The notes beneath the pieces were generated by a model that saw nothing but the letters and a program-made list of their open reading frames with translations, was not told where the DNA came from and did no database searches. The translations under genes and the position numbers were made by a program. This document shows positions 8,864 to 18,153 of a stretch of 64,000 nt of DNA, in pieces; within the stretch, counting starts at the first letter, position 1, and each line of letters starts with the position of its first letter. The stretch spans positions 1 through 64,000 of the forward strand of contig NZ_BAAACP010000011.1 of assembly GCF_039521565.1 (NCBI RefSeq), in the 5' to 3' direction. The stretch is from Paraclostridium tenue. Its GTDB lineage: Bacteria; Bacillota; Clostridia; Peptostreptococcales; Peptostreptococcaceae.

Positions 8864-9754
8864 ATGAGAGATTATGATTTAATTATAGTTGGTGGTGGAG
8901 CAGCAGGGATTTTATGTTCTATAGATGCTTATAAAAAAGGAATAGAAAATATTTTATTAATAGAAAAGGATCCTGTATTAGGTGGAGCTTTAAATCTAGG
9001 AAATTATAACATAGGAAAAGAAAAGAATATAACAGGAAAAGAGTACAAAATAACTTTATTAAAAGAACTAGATAAATGTAATATAGATATAAAATTAAAT
9101 ACTATGGTATTAAAAATAGAAGAAAATAATGAAGTACTTTGTACAAGTCCTACAAATGGAATAGAAAAGATAAAAGGTAAAAATATAATATTAGCAAATG
9201 GTGGTAAAGAAGGAGCAAGAAAAGCTGTAAATATGGTAGGAGATAGATGCTCTGGAATACTTACTGTTGGAATGACTAAGAAGATATTTAGCATGGATAA
9301 TATGATACCAGGTAAAAATATTTTAATAGCTGGAAATTCAACTTTATATATGATAAAAGATGAATTAAAAAATAAAAATATAAATGTAGTAGGTATAATA
9401 GCTAAAGATAAAGATATTAATACTTATGGTCTAACTGATAAAATATATGATAACTACAGTATAGAAGCTATATATGGAGAGGGAAGAATAAGTAGTGTTA
9501 AGTTAGCTAAAGATGATAAAGAAGAAATAGTTAAGTGTGATACTTTAATATTTGCAAATCCTATGCTTTCAGATGGATTGGTAGCTATGAGAAGTGGTAT
9601 TAAACTAAATCCAAAGACTACAGGACCAGAAGTTGATGATAAATTTATGACTTCAAGAAATAATATATACGCTTGTGGAAATGGAATATATATACATGAG
9701 TATATAGAAGATATAGAAAAAGAATGTAGTCAATTAATAGAAAATATATATTAA
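8864..9754 (+). CDS. NAD(P)/FAD-dependent oxidoreductase (partner of the GlpA-like protein)
   Basis: A 297-residue protein opening with DYDLIIVGGGAAGILCSIDA, a Rossmann FAD-binding motif, and ending with an ACGNG segment typical of FAD-binding thioredoxin-reductase-like folds; it lacks a CxxC redox pair. AAGGAGGA (8848-8855) lies in the end of the preceding gene and dictates ATG 8864; the out-of-frame ATG at 8859 is ignored. It probably forms an electron-transfer complex with the upstream iron-sulfur flavoprotein (inference from gene pairing). Confidence 0.8.
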   Translation: MRDYDLIIVGGGAAGILCSIDAYKKGIENILLIEKDPVLGGALNLGNYNIGKEKNITGKEYKITLLKELDKCNIDIKLNTMVLKIEENNEVLCTSPTNGIEKIKGKNIILANGGKEGARKAVNMVGDRCSGILTVGMTKKIFSMDNMIPGKNILIAGNSTLYMIKDELKNKNINVVGIIAKDKDINTYGLTDKIYDNYSIEAIYGEGRISSVKLAKDDKEEIVKCDTLIFANPMLSDGLVAMRSGIKLNPKTTGPEVDDKFMTSRNNIYACGNGIYIHEYIEDIEKECSQLIENIY

Positions 9755-9778
9755 AATTTAATATAAATAATTAAGTTT

Positions 9779-9819
9779 TAAAGCCAATTTTAAGTTATCC
9801 ACTTTTAGTTGGCTTTTTT
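9779..9819 (+). terminator. Terminator after the oxidoreductase pair
   Basis: AAAGCCAA and TTGGCTTT form the stem, followed by T residues. Confidence 0.75.
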
Positions 9820-9883
9820 AATTTGTTATAAAAAAATGATTATGGTATTATATATTAAATATATTTTTAAAGGAGATACATAA

Positions 9884-10366
9884 ATGAAAATAAGAGGATT
9901 TGAATTAGTAAGCAAAGAAGAATTTGAAAAAGCAAATGCACATATAGCATATGAAGAGTTAACACTACCTAAAAGAGCAACTAAGTTTGCTGCTGGGTAT
10001 GATATAAAAAGTACATTAAACTTTACATTACAACCAGGTGAAGATATAGTTATACCAACAGGATTTAAAGCTTATATGCAAGTTGGAGAAATGTTAGCAT
10101 TATATCCAAGAAGTGGTATGGGATTTAAATACCAAATACAATTAGCAAATACAGTAGGTATAGGTGATGGAGATTACTATAACTGTGAATCTAATGAAGG
10201 GCATTACTTTATAAAATTAGTTAATAGAGGCAAAAAAGCTTGGGAAGTTAAAGTAGGAGATGGTATAGGACAAGCTATATTTATGCCAATACTTTTAGCT
10301 GATGGAGATGATTTTGAAACTGGCGAAGTAAGAAAAGGTGGATTTGGAAGTACTGATAAAAAATAA
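9884..10366 (+). CDS. dut: dUTP diphosphatase
   Basis: Hydrolyses dUTP to dUMP and pyrophosphate, keeping uracil out of DNA. The 160-residue protein carries the trimeric dUTPase motifs in order: AAGYDI (motif I), YPRSGMGFKYQIQLANTVG (II/III), VGDGIGQAIF (IV) and the C-terminal arm GGFGST (V). Motif III has an acidic NCESNEGHY insertion. It has AAGGAGAT before ATG 9884 and its own terminator, so it is monocistronic. This long form with an N-terminal extension resembles clostridial and phage enzymes. Confidence 0.92.
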   Translation: MKIRGFELVSKEEFEKANAHIAYEELTLPKRATKFAAGYDIKSTLNFTLQPGEDIVIPTGFKAYMQVGEMLALYPRSGMGFKYQIQLANTVGIGDGDYYNCESNEGHYFIKLVNRGKKAWEVKVGDGIGQAIFMPILLADGDDFETGEVRKGGFGSTDKK

Positions 10367-10372
10367 TAAATT

Positions 10373-10415
10373 AAATGTCTCTAGGAAATTAAATATTTCT
10401 TAGGGACATTTTTTT
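10373..10415 (+). terminator. Terminator after dut
   Basis: A 17-bp stem with two G-U positions (10373-10389 with 10395-10411) is followed by T residues. Confidence 0.8.
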
Positions 10416-10434
10416 GATTAAAAATAATTAATAT

Positions 10435-10528
10435 TGATAATTATTTTCAAAAAGTGTTGACAATGTTAAAGTAATATAATAAAATTCTTATTGAAATTAA
10501 TTATCAACACATAATGATAATTAATAAA
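10435..10528 (+). promoter_or_regulatory. Promoter flanked by three Fur-like boxes
   Basis: TTGACA (10457-10462), 17 bases, TAAAAT (10480-10485) forms a promoter for the ferric-reductase-like gene. TGATAATTATTTTCA (10435-10449) and TGAAATTAATTATCA (10492-10506) each match 13 of 15 positions of the Fur inverted repeat TGATAATNATTATCA, and a half-match TGATAATTAATAA begins at 10514. Boxes on both sides of the promoter fit iron repression by Fur. Confidence 0.65.
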
Positions 10529-10549
10529 AATTAAAAAAGGAGAATTTAT

Positions 10550-11242
10550 ATGCGATTAGTTTATTCATTAATATTTATAGTGGCTTTGTCACTAATTTTT
10601 ACATCAAGCATAAAGAAACACTCTAAGATTTTTTATACAGTTGCTTCAATAATTGGAGGAGGAACAATAATCTATGAAATATATAGATTATTAACAAATG
10701 CAAAGTTACACGGATTTATAGGTGAATTTGAAAAAGCGTCTATGAAAGGGAACTTTTCAATAGCATTTTTCATATTAGTTATGTTTGCAGGAGCATTAAA
10801 TCCTAAATGGAAGATAACTAAAAAGTTATTAAGTATAAGAGCAGAATCTGCAATATTAGGTTCTATACTTATATTCCCACATGTAATAATGTATTTAGTT
10901 CGTTTTATGGTGAAATTATTAAATCATAAACCTATAACAACACTTTACGTGGTTTATTTAATAGTTGGGTTAATAGCATTTATAATAATGATACCACTAT
11001 TTAAAACATCACTTAAAAAGTATAGAAGTAAAATGAAATTTACAAAGTGGAAGAAATTGCAAAGATGGGCATATCCATTTTATTTATTAGTTTATATACA
11101 TATAGTACTTTCGATTTTAAATAAAAAAGAAATTGATACATTAAGATTAAGTTTATATACAATACTATTTGGTAGTTATTTTATATTAAAGTCAATAAAA
11201 ACTTTAAAAACAAATAAAAAGAAGTCTATAAGTAATATGTAA
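10550..11242 (+). CDS. Ferric-reductase-like heme membrane protein
   Basis: A 230-residue integral membrane protein with about six TM segments (near 1-18, 27-45, 70-87, 105-123, 133-155, 172-190, 196-212). Histidines placed in TM segments (HVIMYLVRF, YIHIVLSI) and the KWKKLQRWAYPFYLLVYIHIV block resemble the ferric reductase-like/MsrQ/YedZ transmembrane fold that binds heme. There is no flavin or NADH domain, so any reductase would need a partner; a heme-sequestering role is an alternative. Fur-like boxes upstream support a link to iron. Confidence 0.7.
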   Translation: MRLVYSLIFIVALSLIFTSSIKKHSKIFYTVASIIGGGTIIYEIYRLLTNAKLHGFIGEFEKASMKGNFSIAFFILVMFAGALNPKWKITKKLLSIRAESAILGSILIFPHVIMYLVRFMVKLLNHKPITTLYVVYLIVGLIAFIIMIPLFKTSLKKYRSKMKFTKWKKLQRWAYPFYLLVYIHIVLSILNKKEIDTLRLSLYTILFGSYFILKSIKTLKTNKKKSISNM

Positions 11243-11250
11243 AAATTTAT

Positions 11251-11304
11251 AAAAATAAAAAGATGTAATTTTGTAGATTTACAAGATTACATCTTTTTAT
11301 TTTT
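11251..11304. terminator. Strong bidirectional terminator
   Basis: A perfect 19-bp inverted repeat (11251-11269 with 11286-11304) ends in T-rich sequence on both strands. Confidence 0.85.
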
Positions 11305-11379
11305 ATACAAAAGGATATTTAGAGATATAAGTCGAATTTTACAGAAAATAAATTAACATAAATTTGAGGAGGAGAAATT

Positions 11380-12003
11380 TTGAAGAAGCTTTTTATAATA
11401 TTTGCCATGATAGGGACATTAGGGCTAGGGGGGTGTACAAATAAACAAGAAATCACTATAAATAAGGATATTGCAAACCCAAAAGAACAAATAAAAGAAC
11501 GACTAACAGGAAACTCAATAGGAATTTATGATGTAAATAATTTAGAAAAAGGAAAATATGAAGTTAGTATTACTTCAGAAGTATATAATGATGGTAAGTT
11601 GAAAGAATCTAGTAATATATTAAGTAGTGAAATGGAGATAAAAAATAATAAAGATAATTTAAATATTGGTATTAATAAGACTGATAAAGATATTTTAACA
11701 TTTGATATTAGCCAAAATAATAAAGATGAATTTATGGCTTCAACATCACAAGGACTAAATTTTTCTAAATTCAATAGAGAAAATATTGGAGTTACATGGA
11801 ATATGCTTGAAAATGCTTCTGAAGGAGCGCATAAAATAGAGCTTGGAAAGAATTTGGCAATAGCATCTTTTAGTACAGGAAAAGATAGAGTTACACATGG
11901 AATAGCTTTAGGAAATGATTTTGTAAAACCAAGTGAAGCTAGTGGTGATATTTCAAATAATATGGTTGATGTTATTATATATTTAAAAATAAGTAAAATT
12001 TAA
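11380..12003 (+). CDS. Lipoprotein of unknown function
   Basis: A 207-residue secreted lipoprotein: lysine start, hydrophobic stretch and lipobox LGGC with C19 as the lipidated cysteine. TTG 11380 is chosen from GAGGAGGA at 11367-11374. The mature part (about 30-207) is predicted beta-rich, with repeated charged KDE/N segments and no cysteine. I do not recognise the family. It stands alone between two terminators. Confidence 0.7.
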   Translation: MKKLFIIFAMIGTLGLGGCTNKQEITINKDIANPKEQIKERLTGNSIGIYDVNNLEKGKYEVSITSEVYNDGKLKESSNILSSEMEIKNNKDNLNIGINKTDKDILTFDISQNNKDEFMASTSQGLNFSKFNRENIGVTWNMLENASEGAHKIELGKNLAIASFSTGKDRVTHGIALGNDFVKPSEASGDISNNMVDVIIYLKISKI

Positions 12004-12030
12004 AATTTCAGATTAAAGAGGAAATAAAAG

Positions 12031-12070
12031 TAGTAGATAGTATCAGTAATTGATGTTATCTACTATTTTT
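12031..12070 (+). terminator. Terminator after the lipoprotein gene
   Basis: TAGTAGATAGTATCA (12031-12045) pairs with TGATGTTATCTACTA (12051-12065) allowing G-U pairs, followed by T residues. Confidence 0.75.
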
Positions 12071-12173
12071 GTATTGATTAAAATTATTAATTGTTATGTC
12101 AATATTATTTAATGAATATATATTTAATAAAAGAATTTTTAAAATATTGAAAAAATAATTAAGGGGGGATAGT

Positions 12174-13436
12174 TTGGATACTACGAAAAAATTAGAAGGC
12201 AAACTATGGAATAAAAACTTTTTTCTACTTTGGCAAGGTCAACTAGTATCAGTGCTAGGAGATGTTTTATACATTATGGCACTAGATTTTTGGATTTTAG
12301 AAATGACAGGTTCTAAATCACTTATGGGACTTTTAAGTGCAATAACAATGATGCCAAGGATAATTTTAGGACCTTTTGCAGGTGTATTTATAGATAAGTG
12401 GGATAGAAAAAAAGTAATTGTTTTAACTGATTTAATAAGAGGTATTGTTGTAACCTTTGTAGGAATAGCTGGGGTAATGGGATTTATTCAAGTTTGGATG
12501 GTTTTTGTTGTAGGAATTATTAATGGATTATGTTCAGCATTTTTCAATCCTGCAATAAATTCTAGTAAACCAGATATAGTACCAGAAGATAAGCTTATAA
12601 AAGCTAATTCTGTAACGAGTTTAGCACAAGCTGGAATAGATATGATAGGATATGCAGCAGGAGGAGTACTTTACGTATTAATAGGAGCTCCTTACATGTT
12701 TTTATTTAATGGGCTTTCATATTTATTTTCAGCTTTTACTGAAATGTTTATAACTATTCCAAAATTAAAAAGAGAAGAAAAAGAAATAACTTTTAAAGAA
12801 GATTTTAAGATAGGGCTTAATTTTATAAAAGATTTTAAAGTATATAAGAAAATGTTTATATGTTCTTCTATGATAAATTTTTTTGCAAATGCAGGTATGA
12901 TACTATTAATTCCATATTTTAAAGAAACTGAATTTTTAGGAACAGAGAGATATGGCTTTGCTATGATGTTTTTATCTATGGGTATGGTTAGTGGAAGTAT
13001 ATTATTATCAATTAAAAATATAAAAAGAGAACAAAAATTTATGGTGTTTGTTTTTTCACTTTTAGGATGTACTTCATTATTTTTATTAAGTATGATTACT
13101 AATAGTTATATAGTTTTGGTTATGTGTTTATTTTTTAGTTTTTTCTTCAATGTAATTATGAATACTATTTTTTCAACTACTAGTACGATTATTGTACCAG
13201 CAAATATAAGAGGTAAGGTTATAGCTATAACTTCAACTATAAGTATGGGATTAGCACCAATTGGTCAATTGATAGCAGGAATTTTAGGAGATTTAATGCC
13301 AGTTAGGGTTGTATTAATTATGACTTTTTCTGCTTGTTTTATTGTAAGTTTATTTTATGTTAAGATAAAAAATTTAAAAAGATTTATAGAATATGATAGT
13401 GAACATGATAAATTAGAAGAACTTATGAAAATGTAG
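12174..13436 (+). CDS. MFS transporter (MFS_3 / macrolide- or siderophore-efflux type)
   Basis: A 420-residue, 12-TM major facilitator protein. The opening WNKNFFLLWQGQLVSVLGD and the loop-2 motif GVFIDKWDRKKVIVLTD are typical of the MFS_3 group that includes Mef-type macrolide exporters and EntS; the substrate cannot be decided. TTG 12174 follows AAGGGGGGA. The last 25 residues are cytoplasmic and charged. An acetyltransferase gene follows within 20 bases, so they may be cotranscribed; pairing of an exporter and an acetyltransferase would fit drug resistance (inference). Confidence 0.82.
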   Translation: MDTTKKLEGKLWNKNFFLLWQGQLVSVLGDVLYIMALDFWILEMTGSKSLMGLLSAITMMPRIILGPFAGVFIDKWDRKKVIVLTDLIRGIVVTFVGIAGVMGFIQVWMVFVVGIINGLCSAFFNPAINSSKPDIVPEDKLIKANSVTSLAQAGIDMIGYAAGGVLYVLIGAPYMFLFNGLSYLFSAFTEMFITIPKLKREEKEITFKEDFKIGLNFIKDFKVYKKMFICSSMINFFANAGMILLIPYFKETEFLGTERYGFAMMFLSMGMVSGSILLSIKNIKREQKFMVFVFSLLGCTSLFLLSMITNSYIVLVMCLFFSFFFNVIMNTIFSTTSTIIVPANIRGKVIAITSTISMGLAPIGQLIAGILGDLMPVRVVLIMTFSACFIVSLFYVKIKNLKRFIEYDSEHDKLEELMKM

Positions 13437-13456
13437 AAGTAGCTATGGGGGATATT

Positions 13457-13906
13457 ATGGATAAGGTAAATATTAGAGAATGTAAATATGAAGATTTAAT
13501 AAAAATTGAAAAGTTACAAAGAAAATGGGCAAATGAAGATATAACTTACGGTTTTGTTCCAGCAAAACTAAGTTACTTAGAATCAAAATTAGGTAAATAT
13601 TTTTTAGTTGCTGAATTAGATAATAATATTATAGGGTTTGTTTATGGAACAATTCATGAAGCTAAAAATATGTCTATAATACCTAATGGGCAATTTTACA
13701 TTGAAATAGATGATATTTACATCTTGGAAGAAAGTAGAAAAAAAGGGGTAGGAAGTATTTTACTAGATAAAATTTTAGAAGTTGCTAAGGAAAATGGGAT
13801 TGAAAAATCTTTAATTTATTCAGCTACAAAAGATATGGATAATATAATTGGGTTTTATAAAAAACATAATTATAAAACATGGTACATTCAAATGTTTAAA
13901 GATTAA
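13457..13906 (+). CDS. GNAT family N-acetyltransferase
   Basis: A 149-residue single-domain GNAT. The acetyl-CoA loop reads ESRKKGVGSILLDKIL (about residues 93-108), followed by FYKKHNYK near the C-terminus. ATG 13457 is chosen over ATG 13445 because GGGGG at 13447-13451 provides its ribosome binding site. It lies directly behind the MFS gene and before a terminator. Acceptor substrate unknown. Confidence 0.8.
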   Translation: MDKVNIRECKYEDLIKIEKLQRKWANEDITYGFVPAKLSYLESKLGKYFLVAELDNNIIGFVYGTIHEAKNMSIIPNGQFYIEIDDIYILEESRKKGVGSILLDKILEVAKENGIEKSLIYSATKDMDNIIGFYKKHNYKTWYIQMFKD

Positions 13907-13935
13907 AAAATAGAGGATATAATCCTCTATTTTTC
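13906..13935 (+). terminator. Terminator after the MFS-GNAT pair
   Basis: AAATAGAGGAT and ATCCTCTATTT form an 11-bp stem followed by TTTTC. Confidence 0.75.
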
Positions 13936-13993
13936 GTATATAAATTTAATTTAGTGATGTTATAAATTTTCATATAATAAAGGGGTAGATATT

Positions 13994-14161
13994 ATGATTA
14001 AACTTATAGTGTATATTATTATATCAATAATTATTTTAAGTATGGCGTACTCAATTGGAATTAAAAAAAGATTAAACTTAATTTCACTATTAGATGAAAA
14101 TAAACTAAAAAATAAAACTTATTCATTTGTCCATTTTCTATTAAATTTTCCAATATTATGA
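13994..14161 (+). CDS. Small single-span membrane protein (55 aa)
   Basis: ATG 13994 preceded by AAAGGGGTAG opens a 55-codon frame ending at TGA 14159-14161. Residues 3-22 (KLIVYIIISIIILSMAYSIG) form one TM helix, followed by a basic, asparagine-rich tail. No family is recognised. It lies between a terminator and the BNR-repeat gene, on the same strand as both. Confidence 0.5.
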   Translation: MIKLIVYIIISIIILSMAYSIGIKKRLNLISLLDENKLKNKTYSFVHFLLNFPIL

Positions 14162-14219
14162 TATATTATTATAGATAAATTAAAATATGTCTAAATAAAT
14201 TCAACTAGGGGGGAATAGA

Positions 14220-15704
14220 TTGAAGGACAAATTAAAAAGAATAATTAGGGAATTTATAACTAATCCGATAATATTAATTGTATATTGGGTTTTCTGTTAT
14301 GAATTAACTACTTTGTGCATGTATGGAAGATTTAATAATAATATTTATATTATAATGGCATGTGTAGTATTTTTTATAACTATGATTATTTTTTATACAA
14401 TAAGAGTGAGAAAAAGTAAAGAATGTAAATTTAAATTACTAAATTTGAAAATGTGGAAATATATTTCGCTTATAATCATTATTATAATAACTTCATTTTA
14501 TGGAGTAAAAATCTATAAAAGTGCAACTAACTATGAGGGAAAACTTGCATGGGTTATAAAAAGATTACAAAGTGAAAGAAGTGTTAAATTTGAAAAAAAT
14601 AATATCTATAAAGATGGAGTAAAGGGTATTTTTGAAGATATAAATAAAAAATATGAATTACCTAAAAAATTATATATATCAGATGATTTAAGCGTCAAAT
14701 TTAAAAAAGATGGAACAATTACATACTTTGAAACCTTTATTTACGGTAAAGATAAGTATGGAAAAGAAGTAAATTATTTAATATATTATGATAAAGATAA
14801 ATCAAAAGATATAAAACTTATATTAAATGGTGTTGTAAATGCTACTTATAGTAATGATAAATTGCTTGATCCTTTATTTGAAACAGTTGAGTGTATTTCT
14901 ATAAAAAACACAGTTAGCAAATGGGATGCAAGTGAATTTGGATTACTTTATAAGGGTAAAAGAAACTGGGAAGGTAATAGAGAAGGAATTGTTTTAATTA
15001 ATAAAAATGGAAATGAAGTACCTATAGAGTTAGCCGGAGATAAATTAGTTGGATATACAGTTTCAATATATGTCCCAGGAAAAGAGGATGAAATAACTCC
15101 TGTTAGATATAATTTATTAACTGATTCATATTGGTTTAAGTTTCAAAATACTAAAAAAGAAGATGAGTTAAAGGAAAATAAGAAGGAGTGGGATATTGTA
15201 ACTGGAAATTCAAATATTAATGATGAATTTTATTTACATGATGGAGTTAGATATAAATTAAATGTAGAAGATAAGGCAACGGGTAGCTTTTTTTATTCAT
15301 TACAACAAACTACTGATGGAGGTAGCAACTGGTTTGTTTTAAATGATGATCCGTTTAATGGACCTGTTGGAGAGGCTTCAGGAATATATTTTGTTGATGA
15401 AAATATAGGCTTTATAGGAGCATCTAGAAATGGTGGTTGTGAAGGAGAACTATATCGAACAGAAGATGGAGGAAAGTCTTTTAATAAGATAGAGTTTGAA
15501 AATAAATCAGTTAAGCTAGATAATAAAGATTCATTTAATCCCTTTGATTTTCCAAAGGTTCCTTATGAAAAAGATAAAGTGTTATATGTAAATGTAGAAC
15601 AAGGAGCTGATGGAGACTATAATGGGAATAGTAGTTTACTTTATAAATCTAAGGATAAGGGTAAAACATGGGAATATGTAAAAGAAGTTAAAAGTAGTAA
15701 TTAA
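14220..15704 (+). CDS. Membrane-anchored protein with BNR/Asp-box repeats
   Basis: A 494-residue protein with three N-terminal TM segments (about 14-34, 41-61, 79-97) and a long extracellular part. Its C-terminal third carries Asp-box/BNR repeats TTDGGSNWFV, TEDGGKSF and KDKGKTWEYV, each the S/T-x-D-x-G-x-[TS]-[WF] turn found in beta-propellers such as sialidases and photosystem-assembly Ycf48-like proteins. The repeats alone do not show glycosidase activity and no catalytic triad is evident. TTG 14220 follows GGGGGGAAT. Confidence 0.65.
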   Translation: MKDKLKRIIREFITNPIILIVYWVFCYELTTLCMYGRFNNNIYIIMACVVFFITMIIFYTIRVRKSKECKFKLLNLKMWKYISLIIIIIITSFYGVKIYKSATNYEGKLAWVIKRLQSERSVKFEKNNIYKDGVKGIFEDINKKYELPKKLYISDDLSVKFKKDGTITYFETFIYGKDKYGKEVNYLIYYDKDKSKDIKLILNGVVNATYSNDKLLDPLFETVECISIKNTVSKWDASEFGLLYKGKRNWEGNREGIVLINKNGNEVPIELAGDKLVGYTVSIYVPGKEDEITPVRYNLLTDSYWFKFQNTKKEDELKENKKEWDIVTGNSNINDEFYLHDGVRYKLNVEDKATGSFFYSLQQTTDGGSNWFVLNDDPFNGPVGEASGIYFVDENIGFIGASRNGGCEGELYRTEDGGKSFNKIEFENKSVKLDNKDSFNPFDFPKVPYEKDKVLYVNVEQGADGDYNGNSSLLYKSKDKGKTWEYVKEVKSSN

Positions 15705-15911
15705 AAATATTTTTATAAAAAAGGATTAAATTTATTATATAAATTATAAAAATTTTAATTAGATTTTTTAAAAAAATATATGTTAAATTGTCGATTTCAA
15801 TTGCTTTTTGACAAAATATATTAATAGAAAAAATAAATACAAAAGTCAAAAAAGTATTTATTATATATAATAAAAAATTAATATAAATAACCCTATATGG
15901 TAGGTATAATG

Positions 15912-15946
15912 AAAAGCCGTATCTCAAGTAATTGATACGGTTTTTA
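15912..15946 (+). terminator. Terminator-like hairpin
   Basis: CCGTATC (15917-15923) pairs with GATACGG (15934-15940), with flanking A and T runs extending the stem. It lies 210 bases after the BNR-repeat gene. Confidence 0.7.
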
Positions 15947-15973
15947 TTATATAGTTAAAATTAATATTGTACA

Positions 15974-16028
15974 TTTTAAGTACTAAAATTATTATAGATT
16001 ATATCTATACTAATTTTAGTACTTAAAA
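15974..16028. repeat. 55-nt near-perfect palindrome in a 730-base gene-free stretch
   Basis: The arms 15974-15991 and 16011-16028 are an exact 18-bp inverted repeat (TTTTAAGTACTAAAATTA), and the interior adds ATAGAT (15994-15999) with ATCTAT (16003-16008), giving a 24-bp hairpin with a three-base loop. The rest of 15705-16434 is extremely AT-rich and holds no frame with a credible ribosome binding site. The palindrome may be a MITE-like insertion or an operator for the M4 protease gene downstream. Confidence 0.55.
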
Positions 16029-16434
16029 TATTTACTTATGGAAAAAGTTGACAATCTAACTATCTACCTATACCATCTATATTGTAGAAACAAACATAAT
16101 TATGTTTTAAGCAACAAAATAAAATTTTGTATACAAAATCTTTTTTAAATCTGAAACAAATCTTTAATTTTCAAATTTTTACCAGTAAGATAAATAAAAA
16201 TTTACAATTTAAAAAGTATTAATTTGTTGGTTATACAATTAATATAAAAAAATTTACATTAAATTTTAATTTGGATTGTGAAATATTTATCTTGATTTTC
16301 ATAATAAGAATTAAAAAAATATCAATCTGAAGTCTTAATTAATATTTATCTATGAATAAAGCTGATATTACTTAAGCACAAGGTTGATATCATAAAATGA
16401 CTAAACAAAAACTTAACAAGGGAGATGGATTCAA

Positions 16435-17973
16435 ATGATTAAAAAAAATATAGCAGCTTTAACAGTAGCAGGATTAACTCTTAGTTTTTTAGTACCTTCA
16501 GTAAGTTATGCAGATAGTCAAACAAAAGAAGATTTGCCACAAGCATATAATGTCAAATCAGATAAAGATTTAAAAGATGTTTTAAAGAATGTATCAGATG
16601 AATATAGTATAAAAAACAACTCTGATCAATACCAATTAGTAGATACACAAAAAGATGAATTAGGCTTTACTCACTATACTTTAAAGCCTAAAGCTAATGG
16701 ATATTTTGCCGACGCAGCAGAAGTTAAAATACATACTGATAAGTCAGGTAAAGTTGTTTTTGTAAATGGGGATTTAGATCAAGGTAAATTGGAAGTTAAA
16801 AACCAAACTAAAATAGATAAAGATAAAGCTATTGAATTAGCTTTTAAAGCAATAGGAAAATCACGTGATGAAGTTAAAAATTTATCAGGAAAAGATGTTG
16901 TGCAAGAAGCTAAAATTGCTGTTGATGAACAAAGCAATAGAGCAATTTATAGTTTAGATATAGCATATACTGTACCAGAACCAGCTCATTGGAATATTAA
17001 AGTAGATGCAGAAAATGGAAATATAGTTGAAAAACAAAATATCATAGAAAATGCAACTCAAACAACAGGAACTGGAGTAGGTGCAAATGGACAAGTTAGA
17101 TCACCTTTAAATATGACAGAAGATGGAGGTAAGTACTATTTAATAGATACTACTCATAAAGGTAAAATAGCTACTGCAGCGTTTGAAGGCTTTAAGGACG
17201 ATGGTATAGCAGGAAGTGTTATCTCTAGTATAAAAAATCATTTTGATGCTGAAAAAGATAAAGCAGCTGTAGATGCTCACTACTTTGCAGATAAAGTTTA
17301 TAAATATTATAAAGATGTTCATAATAGAGAAAGTTATGATGATAAAGGATCAGATATATACTCTTATGTGCATGTACCAAATCCAGATACAGGTGAAAGT
17401 TGGAGTAATGCTGCTTGGATTGGAACAGAGATGATTTATGGAGATGGTAACCAAGCTGATGAAAATTATTTCTCAGCAGCAGATGATGTTGTTGCTCATG
17501 AAATTACACATGGGGTTACATCAGCAACAGCTAATTTAGTTTATAAGTATCAACCAGGAGCTTTAAATGAGTCTTTCTCAGATGTATTTGGATATTTTGT
17601 AGATAGTGATGACTGGACAATGGGTGAAGATTTATACAAAACACCTAATAAAGCTATAAGAGATTTAAAAGATCCTAAAAAATATAATCAACCAGAACAT
17701 ATGAATGAATATAGAAATTATGGTATGGGATATGATAATGGAGGAGTTCACATAAATAGTGGTATTCCTAACAAAGCAGCATATAATACTATAACTAAAT
17801 TAGGAAAAGAAAAAGCTGAAAAAATTTATTATAGAGCTCTTACTAAATACTTAACAAGACAATCAAATTTCTCAGATGCTAGCCATGCTTTAATTCAATC
17901 AGCAAAAGACCTTTATGGAGATAAAGAAGCCAATGATGTTCAAGCTGCATGGAATGAAGTCGGAGTAAAATAA
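16435..17973 (+). CDS. Secreted M4 neutral metalloprotease (thermolysin/bacillolysin type)
   Basis: Extracellular zinc protease of 512 residues with a signal peptide ending near SYA-DS (about 26), an FTP/PepSY propeptide (about 40-200) and the M4 catalytic domain. HEITH places zinc ligands H355 and H359 and catalytic E356; the third ligand is E379 in NESFSD and the catalytic histidine is H439 in NGGVHINSG. All key residues are present, so it should be active after propeptide removal. The nearest relatives by motif are clostridial neutral proteases. Start ATG 16435 after AAGGGAGA. Confidence 0.93.
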   Translation: MIKKNIAALTVAGLTLSFLVPSVSYADSQTKEDLPQAYNVKSDKDLKDVLKNVSDEYSIKNNSDQYQLVDTQKDELGFTHYTLKPKANGYFADAAEVKIHTDKSGKVVFVNGDLDQGKLEVKNQTKIDKDKAIELAFKAIGKSRDEVKNLSGKDVVQEAKIAVDEQSNRAIYSLDIAYTVPEPAHWNIKVDAENGNIVEKQNIIENATQTTGTGVGANGQVRSPLNMTEDGGKYYLIDTTHKGKIATAAFEGFKDDGIAGSVISSIKNHFDAEKDKAAVDAHYFADKVYKYYKDVHNRESYDDKGSDIYSYVHVPNPDTGESWSNAAWIGTEMIYGDGNQADENYFSAADDVVAHEITHGVTSATANLVYKYQPGALNESFSDVFGYFVDSDDWTMGEDLYKTPNKAIRDLKDPKKYNQPEHMNEYRNYGMGYDNGGVHINSGIPNKAAYNTITKLGKEKAEKIYYRALTKYLTRQSNFSDASHALIQSAKDLYGDKEANDVQAAWNEVGVK

Positions 17974-18001
17974 TTTAAAAGTTTAAAAATAAGTATTAGA
18001 T

Positions 18002-18050
18002 AATTTAACCACAATAATTATAATTATATAATTATTGTGGTTAAATTTTA
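18002..18050. terminator. Terminator after the M4 protease gene
   Basis: A long perfect palindrome (ATTTAACCACAATAATTA and its complement) is followed by TTTTATTT. Confidence 0.85.
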
Positions 18051-18153
18051 TTTGTAATAAATTTATATATTCTTGTAAATATATTTTAATTATAATAAAA
18101 TCTATCCTAAAGTAAAGTTTAAATTAAAGAAAAATAAAAAGGTAGTGAGTATA

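Noticed and set aside
15688..15927. Reverse-strand frame of 79 codons downstream of the BNR-repeat gene.
   Set aside because: It is a phenylalanine/isoleucine-rich translation of AT-rich spacer without a ribosome binding site.
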